A stretch of DNA of 9,463 nucleotides from a bacterium (GCA_016200955.1 JACQDU010000207.1:1-9463); one strand, 5' to 3'; numbered from the stretch's first letter, positions 1-6,846 are shown. Translations and numbers: made by a program. The notes: a model not told the origin generated them from the sequence alone.

Positions 1-1086
1 CCCGCCATGTTCGACGCCGTGGACCGGCAGCCGGACGAGGTCAAGGGCATGACCGACGCCGACCGCGAGAAGGTCGTCGACGAGTGCTACCAGTGCAAGA
101 TGTGCTACGTGAAGTGCCCTTACACTCCGCCGCACTCGTGGCAGATCGACTTCCCGCGCCTCATGCTGCGGGCCGATGCGAATCGCAGGAAGAAGAACGG
201 CATCCCGCTCCGCGAGAAGCTCCTCGGCTCTCCCGAGCGCGCGGGAGCGATCGGGCGCGCGACGTGGCCCTTCTCGAACGTCATGAACGAGGTCAAGGCC
301 CACCGCTGGCTCTTCGAGAAGCTCGTGGGAGTCCACCGAGACAAGAAGCTCCCCGAGTTCGCCGCGCGCACCTTCGAGGACTGGTTCTCGGACCACCGCG
401 ACGAGATCGCGCGAGAGATCGAGCGCGGAGAGAGACCTCGCTCGAACGCCGGGCGACCGATCGTGGCGCTCCAGCCCACGTGCGGCTACGTGCTCAAGTC
501 GGAATACGTGAACCTCCTCGGAGGAGACGACGCCAAGAAGGTCGCCTCGAAGACGATGGATGTCTGCGAGTACCTCATGAAGCTCGAGACGGAAGGGAAG
601 CTCGAGAAGAACTTCCCGCTCGAGGGCGGTCTCGGCACGGTGAGCTACCACCTCCCGTGCCACCTCCAGGCCCAGAACATCGGCTTCAAGTCACGCGATC
701 TCCTGCGGCTGATCCCGAAGACGCGTGTCGTCCTGAACGAGAAGTGCACCGCTCACGACGGGACCTGGGCCATGAAGACCGAGCACTTCCACGACTCTCT
801 CCGGCTCGGGAAGAAGTCCTTCGACGAGGTCGATCAGGCCGAGCCCAGGGTCGTCGCCTCGGACTGCCCGCTCGCCGCGATCCAGCTCGAGCAGGGGACG
901 GGGAGGAAGGCCTGGCACCCGATCCAGATCCTCGACGCCGCTTACAGGGGAGAGAAGCTCGAGTCTCCCGCGGACGCGACGAAGAAGATCGTGCCCCCGC
1001 CGCTGCCCGAGCAGCCCGGGTCCGATTCTCTCCGGGACGTGCAGGCGCTCACGGCCGACGATATCAGGAAGATGGGCCACGGCTAG
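1..1086 (+). CDS. Heterodisulfide reductase/GlpC-like Fe-S oxidoreductase, 5' end cut by window edge
   Basis: Fe-S protein of the type found next to rubrerythrin, presumably passing electrons between a reductant and a rubrerythrin peroxidase; the true partners are inferred. Numbering from the Met at base 7, a 4Fe-4S motif uses C27, C30, C33 and C37 (CYQCKMCYVKCP). A CCG-type (HdrB/GlpC) domain follows, with C159, C187, LPCHLQAQ around C218, EKCTAHDGTW around C247, DCPLA around C287, and the usual HPIQIL near residue 304. The second Cys of the classic CCG motif is absent at 247-248, which I believe is normal for this subgroup. The frame is open to base 1 and the family usually has another ferredoxin-type cluster before this point, so the Met at base 7 is probably internal and the gene starts off-window. 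The stop codon directly abuts the DUF3501 start. Family assignment is confident; the exact role is not. Confidence 0.88.
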   Translation, partial: PAMFDAVDRQPDEVKGMTDADREKVVDECYQCKMCYVKCPYTPPHSWQIDFPRLMLRADANRRKKNGIPLREKLLGSPERAGAIGRATWPFSNVMNEVKAHRWLFEKLVGVHRDKKLPEFAARTFEDWFSDHRDEIAREIERGERPRSNAGRPIVALQPTCGYVLKSEYVNLLGGDDAKKVASKTMDVCEYLMKLETEGKLEKNFPLEGGLGTVSYHLPCHLQAQNIGFKSRDLLRLIPKTRVVLNEKCTAHDGTWAMKTEHFHDSLRLGKKSFDEVDQAEPRVVASDCPLAAIQLEQGTGRKAWHPIQILDAAYRGEKLESPADATKKIVPPPLPEQPGSDSLRDVQALTADDIRKMGHG

Positions 1087-1665
1087 ATGAGAAAGATCCA
1101 GGAGTCCGACGTCCTCGACATCGCGCGCTACGAGCTCGCTCGCGACGAGCTCCGCAAGAGAGCCATGCGCGCGAAGGAGGTCCGGCGCGTCGCGATCGGC
1201 CCCCTCGTGACGGTCCTCTTCGAGAACCGGACGACGCTCCACTACCAGCTGCAAGAGATGATGAGAGTCGAGCGGATCGTCCGCCCCGAGGCGATCCGCG
1301 AGGAGATGGCGATCTGGAACGACCTCGTCCCTGCGAGGGACGAGCTCAGCCTGACTCTCATGATCGAGATCACGGACCTCACGATCGCCAAGGCGAAGCT
1401 CGAGGAGCTCCGGGACCTGGAAGAGACGGTCACGCTCCGCTTCGGCCCTCACGTCGTCCACGCTCGCTTCGAGGAAGGGTGGCGCGACGACAACCGGATC
1501 TCCGCCGTCCAGTTCATCCGCTTCGCTCTCTCGAACGACGAGCGAAACGCCTTCCTCGCATCGAGCGACGTGAGCTTGAAGATCGACCACGCCGCTTACG
1601 CGCACGAGGCTCGTCTCTCGACGGAGACGCTCGCGGCTCTCAGGGAGGACCTCGAGGCGGAGTGA
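1087..1665 (+). CDS. DUF3501 family protein
   Basis: Protein of 192 residues matching the DUF3501 family, whose function is unknown. Recognisable family features are the start MRKIQESDVLDIARYE, the basic helix followed by RRVAIGPLVTVLFENRTT (about 34-51), the QLQEMMRVERI segment (about 55-65) and the RISAVQFIRF strand near residue 142. No signal peptide, membrane helix or Cys motif is seen, so it is probably cytoplasmic. The ATG follows the preceding TAG with no spacing and has no good Shine-Dalgarno sequence close by; an AGGAAG lies about 16 bases upstream. Translation is therefore likely coupled to the Fe-S gene. Known neighbourhoods of this family are rubrerythrin, an HdrD/GlpC-like Fe-S protein and DUF3501, which suggests a shared redox or peroxide-related job. 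The 3' end faces another gene two bases away. Confidence 0.9.
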   Translation: MRKIQESDVLDIARYELARDELRKRAMRAKEVRRVAIGPLVTVLFENRTTLHYQLQEMMRVERIVRPEAIREEMAIWNDLVPARDELSLTLMIEITDLTIAKAKLEELRDLEETVTLRFGPHVVHARFEEGWRDDNRISAVQFIRFALSNDERNAFLASSDVSLKIDHAAYAHEARLSTETLAALREDLEAE

Positions 1666-1667
1666 GC

Positions 1668-2342
1668 CTAGGTCTCCGTCTCGTCCCGGAGCGGGAGAGG
1701 AACGAGCTCGACGCTCGCCTTGCGCTTCCGCCCGAGCCGGGCGAAGAACGCGATCGCGGGCTGGCGCCTCTGCCTGCCCACGAGCTCCTCCCACTCCTTC
1801 TCCGTCAACGAGCCCAGCTCCTCGCGTTCGAGCTGGACGCCGGAAGCGAGCCCGAAGATCGATCCCAGGAGGAGACCGAGGCCCACGCCGGCGCTCGCCC
1901 CGATCGCCGTCGCCTCGAAGATCTCCTGGAAGATCGCATCGAGCGGCTTCACGGGCCCCACGTTCAACGAGTAGAGCGCGCCTGCCGTGGCGCCCGAGAG
2001 GACGCCGACGATGACCGACCACCAGAACGGCCGCGAGCGCGAGGCGCGGATCATCCACTCCTGGTAGCGGCGGCAGTGAGGGCAGAGCGCGGCTCCCATG
2101 CGCTTCTTCGAGGAAGCCTTCGCCACGAGCTGCGAGATCCGCTCGCGGCCGAGCCCCGGGAGGTTCGAGGCCGCCGCCGTCCCGCGCCACGCCTCGACCG
2201 TCGCCCCGACCCTGCCCCACGCGAGGTAGACGAAGGACTCGTGGCAGTGCTCGCACTTGATGCGACGAGGCTGCGCCCAGATCGCCTTGAACGACTGGCG
2301 CGTCTTCGCGAGCTCGAGGAGCAGGTGAAGGTGAGCGAGCAT
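1668..2342 (-). CDS. Hypothetical protein with split CxxC/CxxC zinc-binding region and two membrane helices
   Basis: Unrecognised protein of 224 residues. Two Cys pairs, C30-x2-C33 (CEHC) and C87-x2-C90 (CPHC), could together make a zinc ribbon with a long insert of about 53 residues. Two hydrophobic segments follow, near 105-124 and 143-167; the second is rich in Gly and Ala and resembles a glycine-zipper helix. The tail is charged, with an acidic helix around 170-189 and a basic patch RLGRKRK near 202-208. A cytoplasmic zinc domain on a membrane hairpin is inferred. GAAGGA lies two bases upstream of the ATG, close but supportive. Third positions are almost all G/C, consistent with a real gene. 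It converges on the DUF3501 gene with two bases between stops. The function is unknown and I see no paralogue in the window. Confidence 0.75.
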   Translation of the reverse strand: MLAHLHLLLELAKTRQSFKAIWAQPRRIKCEHCHESFVYLAWGRVGATVEAWRGTAAASNLPGLGRERISQLVAKASSKKRMGAALCPHCRRYQEWMIRASRSRPFWWSVIVGVLSGATAGALYSLNVGPVKPLDAIFQEIFEATAIGASAGVGLGLLLGSIFGLASGVQLEREELGSLTEKEWEELVGRQRRQPAIAFFARLGRKRKASVELVPLPLRDETET

Positions 2343-2344
2343 GG

Positions 2345-2350
2345 TCCTTC
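2345..2350 (-). promoter_or_regulatory. Ribosome binding site for the zinc-ribbon membrane protein
   Basis: GAAGGA on the minus strand, two bases before the ATG at 2342-2340. The spacing is shorter than usual, but no better start with a Shine-Dalgarno sequence is seen nearby. Confidence 0.45.
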
Positions 2351-2384
2351 AATCTTGCACGGAGCCGGCCGTTTGACCAGCCGC

Positions 2385-2549
2385 CTAGAAGCCCTTCATC
2401 TCCTGCTGGAACTCGGCCTCCTCGCGGACCCGCTCGTGGACGTAGGTCAGGAACTTCTCGTGCTTCACGAGGAGCTCCCTCATCATGCCGCCGTAGTGCT
2501 GCGCGCCCGCCTCGCGCTCCTTCAGGTCGGCGTTCGCGATCCGGTCGGC
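2385..2549 (-). pseudogene. Possible small gene or gene remnant without a recognisable start
   Basis: Between the membrane-protein gene and polX, the minus strand has a reading frame ending at TAG (2387-2385) whose codons from about 2549 down nearly all end in G or C. It encodes a charged helical stretch: RIANADLKEREAG, then QHYGGMMRELLVKHEKFL, ending EAEFQQEMKGF. The frame stays open back to about base 2684, but no in-frame ATG, GTG or TTG occurs before the double ATG at 2486-2481. That start would give only 33 residues, has no Shine-Dalgarno sequence and wastes coding-like sequence upstream. The alternatives are a CTG start at 2525, an N-terminally deleted remnant, or an assembly error. No family is recognised. 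It would be co-directional with the gene at 1668-2342. Confidence 0.35.
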
Positions 2550-2558
2550 TCGCCCGGG

Positions 2559-2614
2559 GATGCTACCCCGCCGCCGCTTCGCGCTCGACGGCGAAGGGGC
2601 TCGCCCGTAGCATC
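2559..2614. repeat. Inverted repeat upstream of polX
   Basis: GATGCTAC (2559-2566) and GTAGCATC (2607-2614) are perfect 8-base inverted arms. A second nested pair, CTTCGC (2577-2582) and GCGAAG (2591-2596), lies inside. A 10-base direct repeat, GGCTCGCCCG, also occurs at 2547-2556 and 2598-2607. The structure ends six bases before the polX Shine-Dalgarno sequence. It could be a leader hairpin, an operator or a small interspersed repeat. No T-run follows, so it is not a typical terminator. Confidence 0.4.
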
Positions 2615-2619
2615 TCGCC

Positions 2620-2624
2620 GGAGG
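2620..2624 (+). promoter_or_regulatory. Shine-Dalgarno GGAGG that fixes the TTG start of polX
   Basis: GGAGG sits five bases before the TTG at 2630-2632. This is ideal spacing, and the protein then begins exactly where the PolX family normally begins. Confidence 0.75.
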
Positions 2625-2629
2625 CGGGC

Positions 2630-4354
2630 TTGGACAACAGCGGGATCGCCGGGGCGCTCGAGGAGTACGCGACCCTCCTCGAGCTCAAGGGAGAGAACCA
2701 GTTCCGCGCGCGCGCCTACTCCTCGGCCGCGCGGACGATCCGCTCGCTCGAGGAGGAATGCAGCTCGCTGCTCGCGGAAGGCCGCTTCACGAAGATCCGC
2801 GGGATCGGCGAGAGCATCGAGTCCAAGATCAAGGAGCTCTGCGACACCGGGAAGCTCAAGGCCCTCGAGGACCTCCGGGCCGCGATCCCCCGCGGGCTCC
2901 TCGAGCTCATAAGGATCCAGGGCCTCGGCCCCAAGAAGGCGAAGGTCCTCTGGGAGGAGCTCAAGGTCCAGTCGATCGAGGACCTCAAGAAGGCCTGCCA
3001 GGAAGGAAAGGTCGCGGTCCTCAAGGGATTCGGCGAGAAGACGCAGGCTCACTTCCTCGAAGGGATCGAGAGGCTCTCGACGACGCACGGGCGCGTCCTC
3101 CTCGCTTACGCGCGGGCGACCGCGGACGCGTTCGTCGCTCGCTTGCGAAAGATCAAGGCCGCGAAGCGCGTCGAGATCGCCGGGAGCACGCGCCGCGGAA
3201 AGGAGAGCGTCCAGGACGTGGACGTCCTCGTCGCCGCCGACCACGCCGAGCCGATCATGGAAGCCGTCAGGAAGGCCGCCCCCGAGGTGATCGCCACGGG
3301 CCCGACCAAGACGAGCATCCGCACCGAAGACGGCCTCCAGATCGACGTGCGCGTCGTGAAGCCCAAGGAGTTCGGGGCCGCGTGGACTTACTTCACCGGC
3401 TCGAAGGAGTTCAACATCGCGATCCGCCAGCTCGCGCTCGAGAAGGGCTACTCGCTGAACGAGTACACGCTCTCGCCGATCGCGGGAGGCGACGCGATCC
3501 CGTGCCCGACGGAGGAGGACGTCTTCCGCGCCCTCGACCTCCGGTGGGTGCCGCCCGAGATGCGCGAGAACGCGGGAGAGATCCGGCTCGCGCAGGAAGA
3601 CAAGCTCCCCCGCCTCGTCGAGCGCGAGGACCTCCGAGGCGTGCTCCACGTCCACACGACCGAGTCCGACGGGAAGGACACGCTCGAGAAGATGGTGCAG
3701 TCCGCGATCGACTCGGGCTTCGAGTTCGTCGGGATCAGCGACCACTCGAAGGCCGCCTTCTACGCCCACGGCCTCGACGAGGAGAGGATCGCGCGCCAGG
3801 CGGAGGCGATCGAGCGGCTCCGCTCGAAGGTCGGGAAGAAGATCCGGATCTTCCACGGAGTCGAGGCCGACATCCTCCCGGGCGGCGGCGTGGACCTGGA
3901 GCAGAAGACGCTCGAGTCGCTCGACTTCGTGATCGCGAGCATCCACTCCCAGTTCACCATGGAGAAGGACAAGATGACGAAGCGCGTCCTCTCCGCGCTC
4001 GAGCATCCGTGCGTGACCGTCTTCGGCCACCCGACCGCGCGCCAGATCCTCGGGCGAGAGGGCGCGGCCTTCGACTGGGAGAAGGTCTTCGAGTCCGCGA
4101 AGAAGAACGACGTGGCGATCGAGATCAACGGCCAGCCCGCTCGCCTCGACGCCGACTGGGTCCACGTGCGCCGCGCGCGCTCTCTCGGCTTGAAGCTCAT
4201 GGCGAACCCGGACGCCCACGGGGTCGATGAGCTCCCCGACTACACCGAGAACGCGATCCGCGAGGCGCGCCGAGGCTGGGCGACGAAGGACGACCTCGTG
4301 AACACGCGCCCCGCCGCGAGGTTCGCGAAGGAGATCCTCGGGCTCACCTCTTGA
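2630..4354 (+). CDS. polX: DNA polymerase/3'-5' exonuclease PolX
   Basis: Family X DNA polymerase with a C-terminal PHP nuclease domain, used for gap filling and end processing in DNA repair in the cytoplasm. At 574 residues it is the usual PolX length. The N-terminal 8-kDa-like and helix-hairpin-helix part shows ELKGENQFRARAY (18-30), IRGIGESI (56-63), IQGLGPKKA (96-104) and LKGFGEKT (131-138). The polymerase core has GSTRRG (185-190), catalytic D196 and D198 (DVDVLV), D239 (LQIDVRV), and TGSKEFN with LNEYTL near 256-281. The PHP domain keeps its metal ligands: H340, H342, D347, H372, E412, H439, H467, D528 and H530. Both activities are therefore expected to be intact. The start is TTG at 2630, supported by GGAGG and by alignment to the family N-terminus. 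The stop overlaps the next gene's start by four bases (TTGA). Confidence 0.96.
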   Translation: MDNSGIAGALEEYATLLELKGENQFRARAYSSAARTIRSLEEECSSLLAEGRFTKIRGIGESIESKIKELCDTGKLKALEDLRAAIPRGLLELIRIQGLGPKKAKVLWEELKVQSIEDLKKACQEGKVAVLKGFGEKTQAHFLEGIERLSTTHGRVLLAYARATADAFVARLRKIKAAKRVEIAGSTRRGKESVQDVDVLVAADHAEPIMEAVRKAAPEVIATGPTKTSIRTEDGLQIDVRVVKPKEFGAAWTYFTGSKEFNIAIRQLALEKGYSLNEYTLSPIAGGDAIPCPTEEDVFRALDLRWVPPEMRENAGEIRLAQEDKLPRLVEREDLRGVLHVHTTESDGKDTLEKMVQSAIDSGFEFVGISDHSKAAFYAHGLDEERIARQAEAIERLRSKVGKKIRIFHGVEADILPGGGVDLEQKTLESLDFVIASIHSQFTMEKDKMTKRVLSALEHPCVTVFGHPTARQILGREGAAFDWEKVFESAKKNDVAIEINGQPARLDADWVHVRRARSLGLKLMANPDAHGVDELPDYTENAIREARRGWATKDDLVNTRPAARFAKEILGLTS

Positions 4355-5607
4355 CCGAGGTCGCGATCCTGGGAGCCGGGGCCGCGGGCCTCCTCTGCGC
4401 GATCCGCGCGGCGGAGCGCGGGCGGAGAGTGCTCCTCCTCGAGAAGAACCGGAAGCCCGGCGTGAAGGTCCTCATGTCGGGAGGGACTCGCTGCAACATC
4501 ACGCACGAGGGCTCGGCCGACGAGATGCTGAGAGCTTTCCCGAGGAAGGCCGCGCGCTTTCTCCGGCCGTCTTTCCTCGCGTTCACTCCCGCTCGGGCGA
4601 TCGACTTCTTCACGGAGCACGGCGTCCCCGTGAAGGTCGAGCCTCCTCACGGGAAGGTCTTTCCAAGGAGCGACCGGGCGACGGACGTCCTCCGCGCCCT
4701 GCTCGACGCGGCGCGGGAGAAGAAGGTCGAGCTCCGCTGCGAGTCTCCCGTGGCTCGCGTCGAGAGAGCCGCGAACGGATTCTCGGTGGCCCTCGAGAGC
4801 GGCGAAGCTCTCGCGGCCGGGCGCGTCGTCGTCGCGACCGGTGGCGCGAGCTACCCCAAGGTCGGGACGACGGGCGACGGCTACGCGATCGCGCGGTCGT
4901 TCGGGCACACGGTCTCGGTCCCTCGCCCCGCGCTCGTCCCGCTCGTCCTGAGAGAGCCGCTCGAGGAGTGCTCGGGGATCTCGCTCGTGGACGCGCGCGT
5001 GGGGCTCGCCCGCGCGGGGGAGAAGATCCTGGCCGAGAGGCGAGGCGAGCTCCTCTTCACGCACAAGGGCCTCTCGGGCCCCGCCGCGCTCGACCTCTCG
5101 GGCGAGCTCACCGCTCGCACGTCGGGCGCTCTCCGCGAGGAGACCGGGAGAGAAGACGGATCCTTCGAGGTCGCGCTCGACCTCCTCCCTCTCGTCTCCC
5201 ACGAACGTCTCCAGGGAGATCTCGCTCCACGCGAGCGCTCGAGGCGCACGGTCTCGACGAGCCTCCATGCGCTCGAGCTCCCGCGGAACCTCGCGCGCGC
5301 TCTCCTCCGCCGCGCGGGCGTCCCGGAGGAGCGCTCGCTCGCCGAGCTTCGGCGCGAGGAGAGGACGTCTCTCGTGCGCGCGCTCAAGGACCTCCGGCTC
5401 GCAGTCTCGGGGACGCTCGGCTTCGACAAGGCCGAGGTCACCGCCGGCGGCGTCTCCCTGGATGCAATCGACCCGCGCACGCTCGAGTCGAAGCTCGTGC
5501 CCGGGATCTTCTTCATAGGAGAAGTGCTCGACGTGGACGGCCCGATCGGCGGCTACAACTTCCAGATCGCGTGGTCCACGGGCCACGCCGCGGGATCGGC
5601 GGTGTGA
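4351..5607 (+). CDS. YhiN/HI0933-family FAD-dependent oxidoreductase
   Basis: Flavoprotein of 418 residues in the HI0933/YhiN family (TIGR00275 type, often labelled aminoacetone oxidase family or BaiN-like). Its substrate is not established. The FAD-binding Rossmann motif is GAGAAG at 8-13, with E31 as the expected ribose-binding acid. Family signatures follow: SGGTRCNIT at 43-51 (usually SGGGRCN, so one Gly is Thr here), KVFPRSDRA near 102-110, VVATGGASYPKVGTTGDGY at 160-178, GELLFTHKGLSGPAAL at 232-247, and near the C-terminus FFIGEVLDVDG with GPIGGYNFQIAW. No signal peptide or membrane helix is seen, so it is probably cytosolic. The TTG start overlaps the polX stop as TTGA, implying translational coupling; no close Shine-Dalgarno sequence is seen, and the Rossmann motif begins seven codons later as expected. 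The symbol is left blank because the baiN label is often transferred wrongly. Confidence 0.93.
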   Translation: MTEVAILGAGAAGLLCAIRAAERGRRVLLLEKNRKPGVKVLMSGGTRCNITHEGSADEMLRAFPRKAARFLRPSFLAFTPARAIDFFTEHGVPVKVEPPHGKVFPRSDRATDVLRALLDAAREKKVELRCESPVARVERAANGFSVALESGEALAAGRVVVATGGASYPKVGTTGDGYAIARSFGHTVSVPRPALVPLVLREPLEECSGISLVDARVGLARAGEKILAERRGELLFTHKGLSGPAALDLSGELTARTSGALREETGREDGSFEVALDLLPLVSHERLQGDLAPRERSRRTVSTSLHALELPRNLARALLRRAGVPEERSLAELRREERTSLVRALKDLRLAVSGTLGFDKAEVTAGGVSLDAIDPRTLESKLVPGIFFIGEVLDVDGPIGGYNFQIAWSTGHAAGSAV

Positions 5608-5635
5608 CCGATCGGGGCCGGGCGTTGCCCTTGGC

Positions 5636-6026
5636 TCAACGAGCATGGCGTTGCCTGCGACCCGGCGCCGCGCGTCTTCCGCCTCCTGCCCGAGTCTTTG
5701 CGCGGCCGGAGGCTTCCACATCCGAATCGCGAAAGGCGAGGCGCAAGCACTCCCGGCACGCCGTCGGGGATCCGGGCCTGTTCGCCTTCTTGCTCTCCGC
5801 GAGGAGCGCGAGTCCCACGCGACTCGTCGTGTGATGCGCCCATGCCGCGCCACAGATGGGCGTGCGTCGCGGCTGGTCGTCCGCCGCGTGATAGACGGGC
5901 GGTGGGAATGAAGAGGTCGGAGTCCTCGCCGCCCGAGGGATCGGCGGTCTTGCCGCTCTCGGGGAGCGTGCCGAGCGCGAGGTCGTCTCGATCGAGAGCC
6001 GAGAGCAGCTCCTGCAGCTTGTACAC
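5636..6026 (-). pseudogene. Small zinc-ribbon-like gene, apparently frameshifted
   Basis: Two adjacent minus-strand frames each carry G/C-ending codons over only part of this stretch. From a GTG at 6026, with GAGG four bases upstream, one frame reads MYKLQELLSALDRDDLALG and runs to SDLFIP at about 5904. Its third-position bias then fails. From about 5902 the neighbouring frame takes over with PPVYHAADD, TPICGAAWAHHTTSR, SPTACRECLRLAF, to a TGA at 5636. Skipping one base near 5903 joins them into about 129 residues with C58, C90 and C93 plus a His pair. This resembles short single-zinc-ribbon proteins of unknown role (CG..., then CxxCL). The downstream half has no start codon at the junction. 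The cause may be decay, an assembly or sequencing indel, or less likely programmed frameshifting. Without correction the first frame would read on to 5553 and overlap the flavoprotein gene. Confidence 0.42.
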
Positions 6027-6139
6027 ATCACCTCGTCCTCGGCGCAACGGCGCGACCTCGCTCACGAGGAGTTCGTCATGCGCGACCGGGAGGAGTTTCC
6101 GGGTGGGGTGTGGCTTCGGCGGAGCGATGACACACTACG

Positions 6140-6154
6140 CCGTGTCTCCGTGGT
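6140..6154. repeat. 15-base dispersed repeat, copy 1
   Basis: CCGTGTCTCCGTGGT, identical and in the same orientation to 9358-9372. Both copies are outside the confident genes. Only one full CTCCGTG octamer unit plus a degenerate neighbour is present here. Confidence 0.55.
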
Positions 6155-6180
6155 CGCTTCCGTCTTCTAAAGAACCGTCG

Positions 6181-6837
6181 TCAGTTGTTCCCGACGACCG
6201 GAAGCGAGCGGGGAGTCGGGGCGGGGCCGTTCTTCCTGGGAGTCTCGCCCTTCAGGAACGAGAACCCGGGGCAGCCGTGGTCGTCTATGTCTCTCTGGTC
6301 GATCGGATAGCGACCGCAGGTGCCGTAGTACCAGTAAGCCGTGCCGAAGACCTTGCAGTAATAATCGCCGCTCGATTGGTCCTGGCCCAGGAAGATGCAG
6401 TTGAATGCGCGGCAGCACTTCGCGCAGCGAGTGCAGGCCCCGCGCCTCTGGGCGATCCGGTTCTTCACGTAGTCGGGGCCGTGGGCGATGTTGTACTTGA
6501 TCATGCGCCCGAGCGAGCCGTAAGCGACGTGGTCCCAGATCGCCTTGAGGCAGTACCTCATCGTCCCGAAGTAATTCCGCGCGATCGACCAGTCCTTGGC
6601 CTGTTTCGCGAGGAAGAACGGCCAGAGAGGCAAGGTCACGATCTGGGAGATCGTCCCGATCGTGTAGAGGATCATCTTCCAGCGCCGGTATTCGAAGCCC
6701 TTGACGGTGTTCGAGACCTTGGGCGCCTCGCCCCCGGTGCCGGGAGAGGCGCTCTCTCCCACGAGGTCCACGGGCGAGAAGGCGTCCGCGGCGACCAGCG
6801 GCTTCGACCGGCTCGGCGGCGGCGGAAGAAAGGGCAT
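6181..6837 (-). CDS. YkgJ-like Cys-cluster protein with a membrane segment
   Basis: Protein of 218 residues with a C-terminal Cys cluster resembling the YkgJ/UPF0153 metal-binding family. The cluster is C135-x2-C138-x2-C141-C142-x4-C147, then C161, C174 in CGRYPID, and C189 in GCPGF. This fits the family pattern CxxCxxCC...C...C...YP. Metal binding (Zn or Fe) is inferred. The first 45 residues are Pro- and Gly-rich and likely disordered. A hydrophobic helix near 54-76 (MILYTIGTISQIVTLPLWPFFL region) suggests a membrane anchor, and a basic/aromatic linker containing one more Cys (C96) leads to the cluster. GGAGGT lies three bases before the ATG, which supports this start. It is divergent from the methyltransferase gene. 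No catalytic function can be assigned, and the YkgJ link rests on Cys spacing alone. Confidence 0.78.
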   Translation of the reverse strand: MPFLPPPPSRSKPLVAADAFSPVDLVGESASPGTGGEAPKVSNTVKGFEYRRWKMILYTIGTISQIVTLPLWPFFLAKQAKDWSIARNYFGTMRYCLKAIWDHVAYGSLGRMIKYNIAHGPDYVKNRIAQRRGACTRCAKCCRAFNCIFLGQDQSSGDYYCKVFGTAYWYYGTCGRYPIDQRDIDDHGCPGFSFLKGETPRKNGPAPTPRSLPVVGNN

Positions 6838-6840
6838 GGG

Positions 6841-6846
6841 ACCTCC
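6841..6846 (-). promoter_or_regulatory. Strong Shine-Dalgarno for the Cys-cluster protein
   Basis: GGAGGT on the minus strand, three bases before the ATG at 6837-6835. The sequence is excellent and the spacing slightly short. It supports the upstream ATG over the later internal Met54. Confidence 0.65.

Larger units (their letters stand above)
5608..6180. other. 573-base gap without an intact gene
   Basis: No intact, convincing gene is seen on either strand. Most of it (5636-6026) looks like a frameshifted small gene on the minus strand, listed separately. A 9-base direct repeat, GGCGTTGCC, occurs at 5621-5629 and 5647-5655. One copy of a 15-base repeat shared with the right end lies at 6140-6154. 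No hairpin plus T-run terminator was found after the flavoprotein gene. The plus-strand frames here lack family motifs and overlap the minus-strand coding signal. Confidence 0.5.

Noticed and set aside
7..9. ATG at base 7 as the true start of the Fe-S gene
   Set aside because: The frame is open to base 1, and in the family the preceding residues (PA before MFDAVD) continue from another Fe-S cluster.
1679..1699. Small hairpin between the convergent genes as a terminator
   Set aside because: The stem is four pairs plus a bulged extension, without a T-run, and lies in the coding end of the minus-strand gene.
691..2352. Long minus-strand open frame of about 550 codons
   Set aside because: Antisense to the Fe-S protein, DUF3501 and zinc-ribbon genes; composition typical of a reverse-complement shadow.
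84..2912. Very long plus-strand open frame of over 900 codons
   Set aside because: Shadow of GC-rich genes in other frames: Arg/Pro-rich translation with no family motifs, crossing several recognised genes on both strands.
2522..4219. Long minus-strand open frame inside polX
   Set aside because: Leu/Asp/Glu/Arg-rich mirror of polX codons; no motif, while polX has a full set of catalytic residues.
5608..5660. Rho-independent terminator after the polX operon
   Set aside because: Only short weak stems (CGTTG/CAACG, GGGC/GCCC) and no T-run.
4240..5853. Long minus-strand open frame opposite the flavoprotein gene
   Set aside because: Mirror of a gene with clear FAD motifs; no independent signal.
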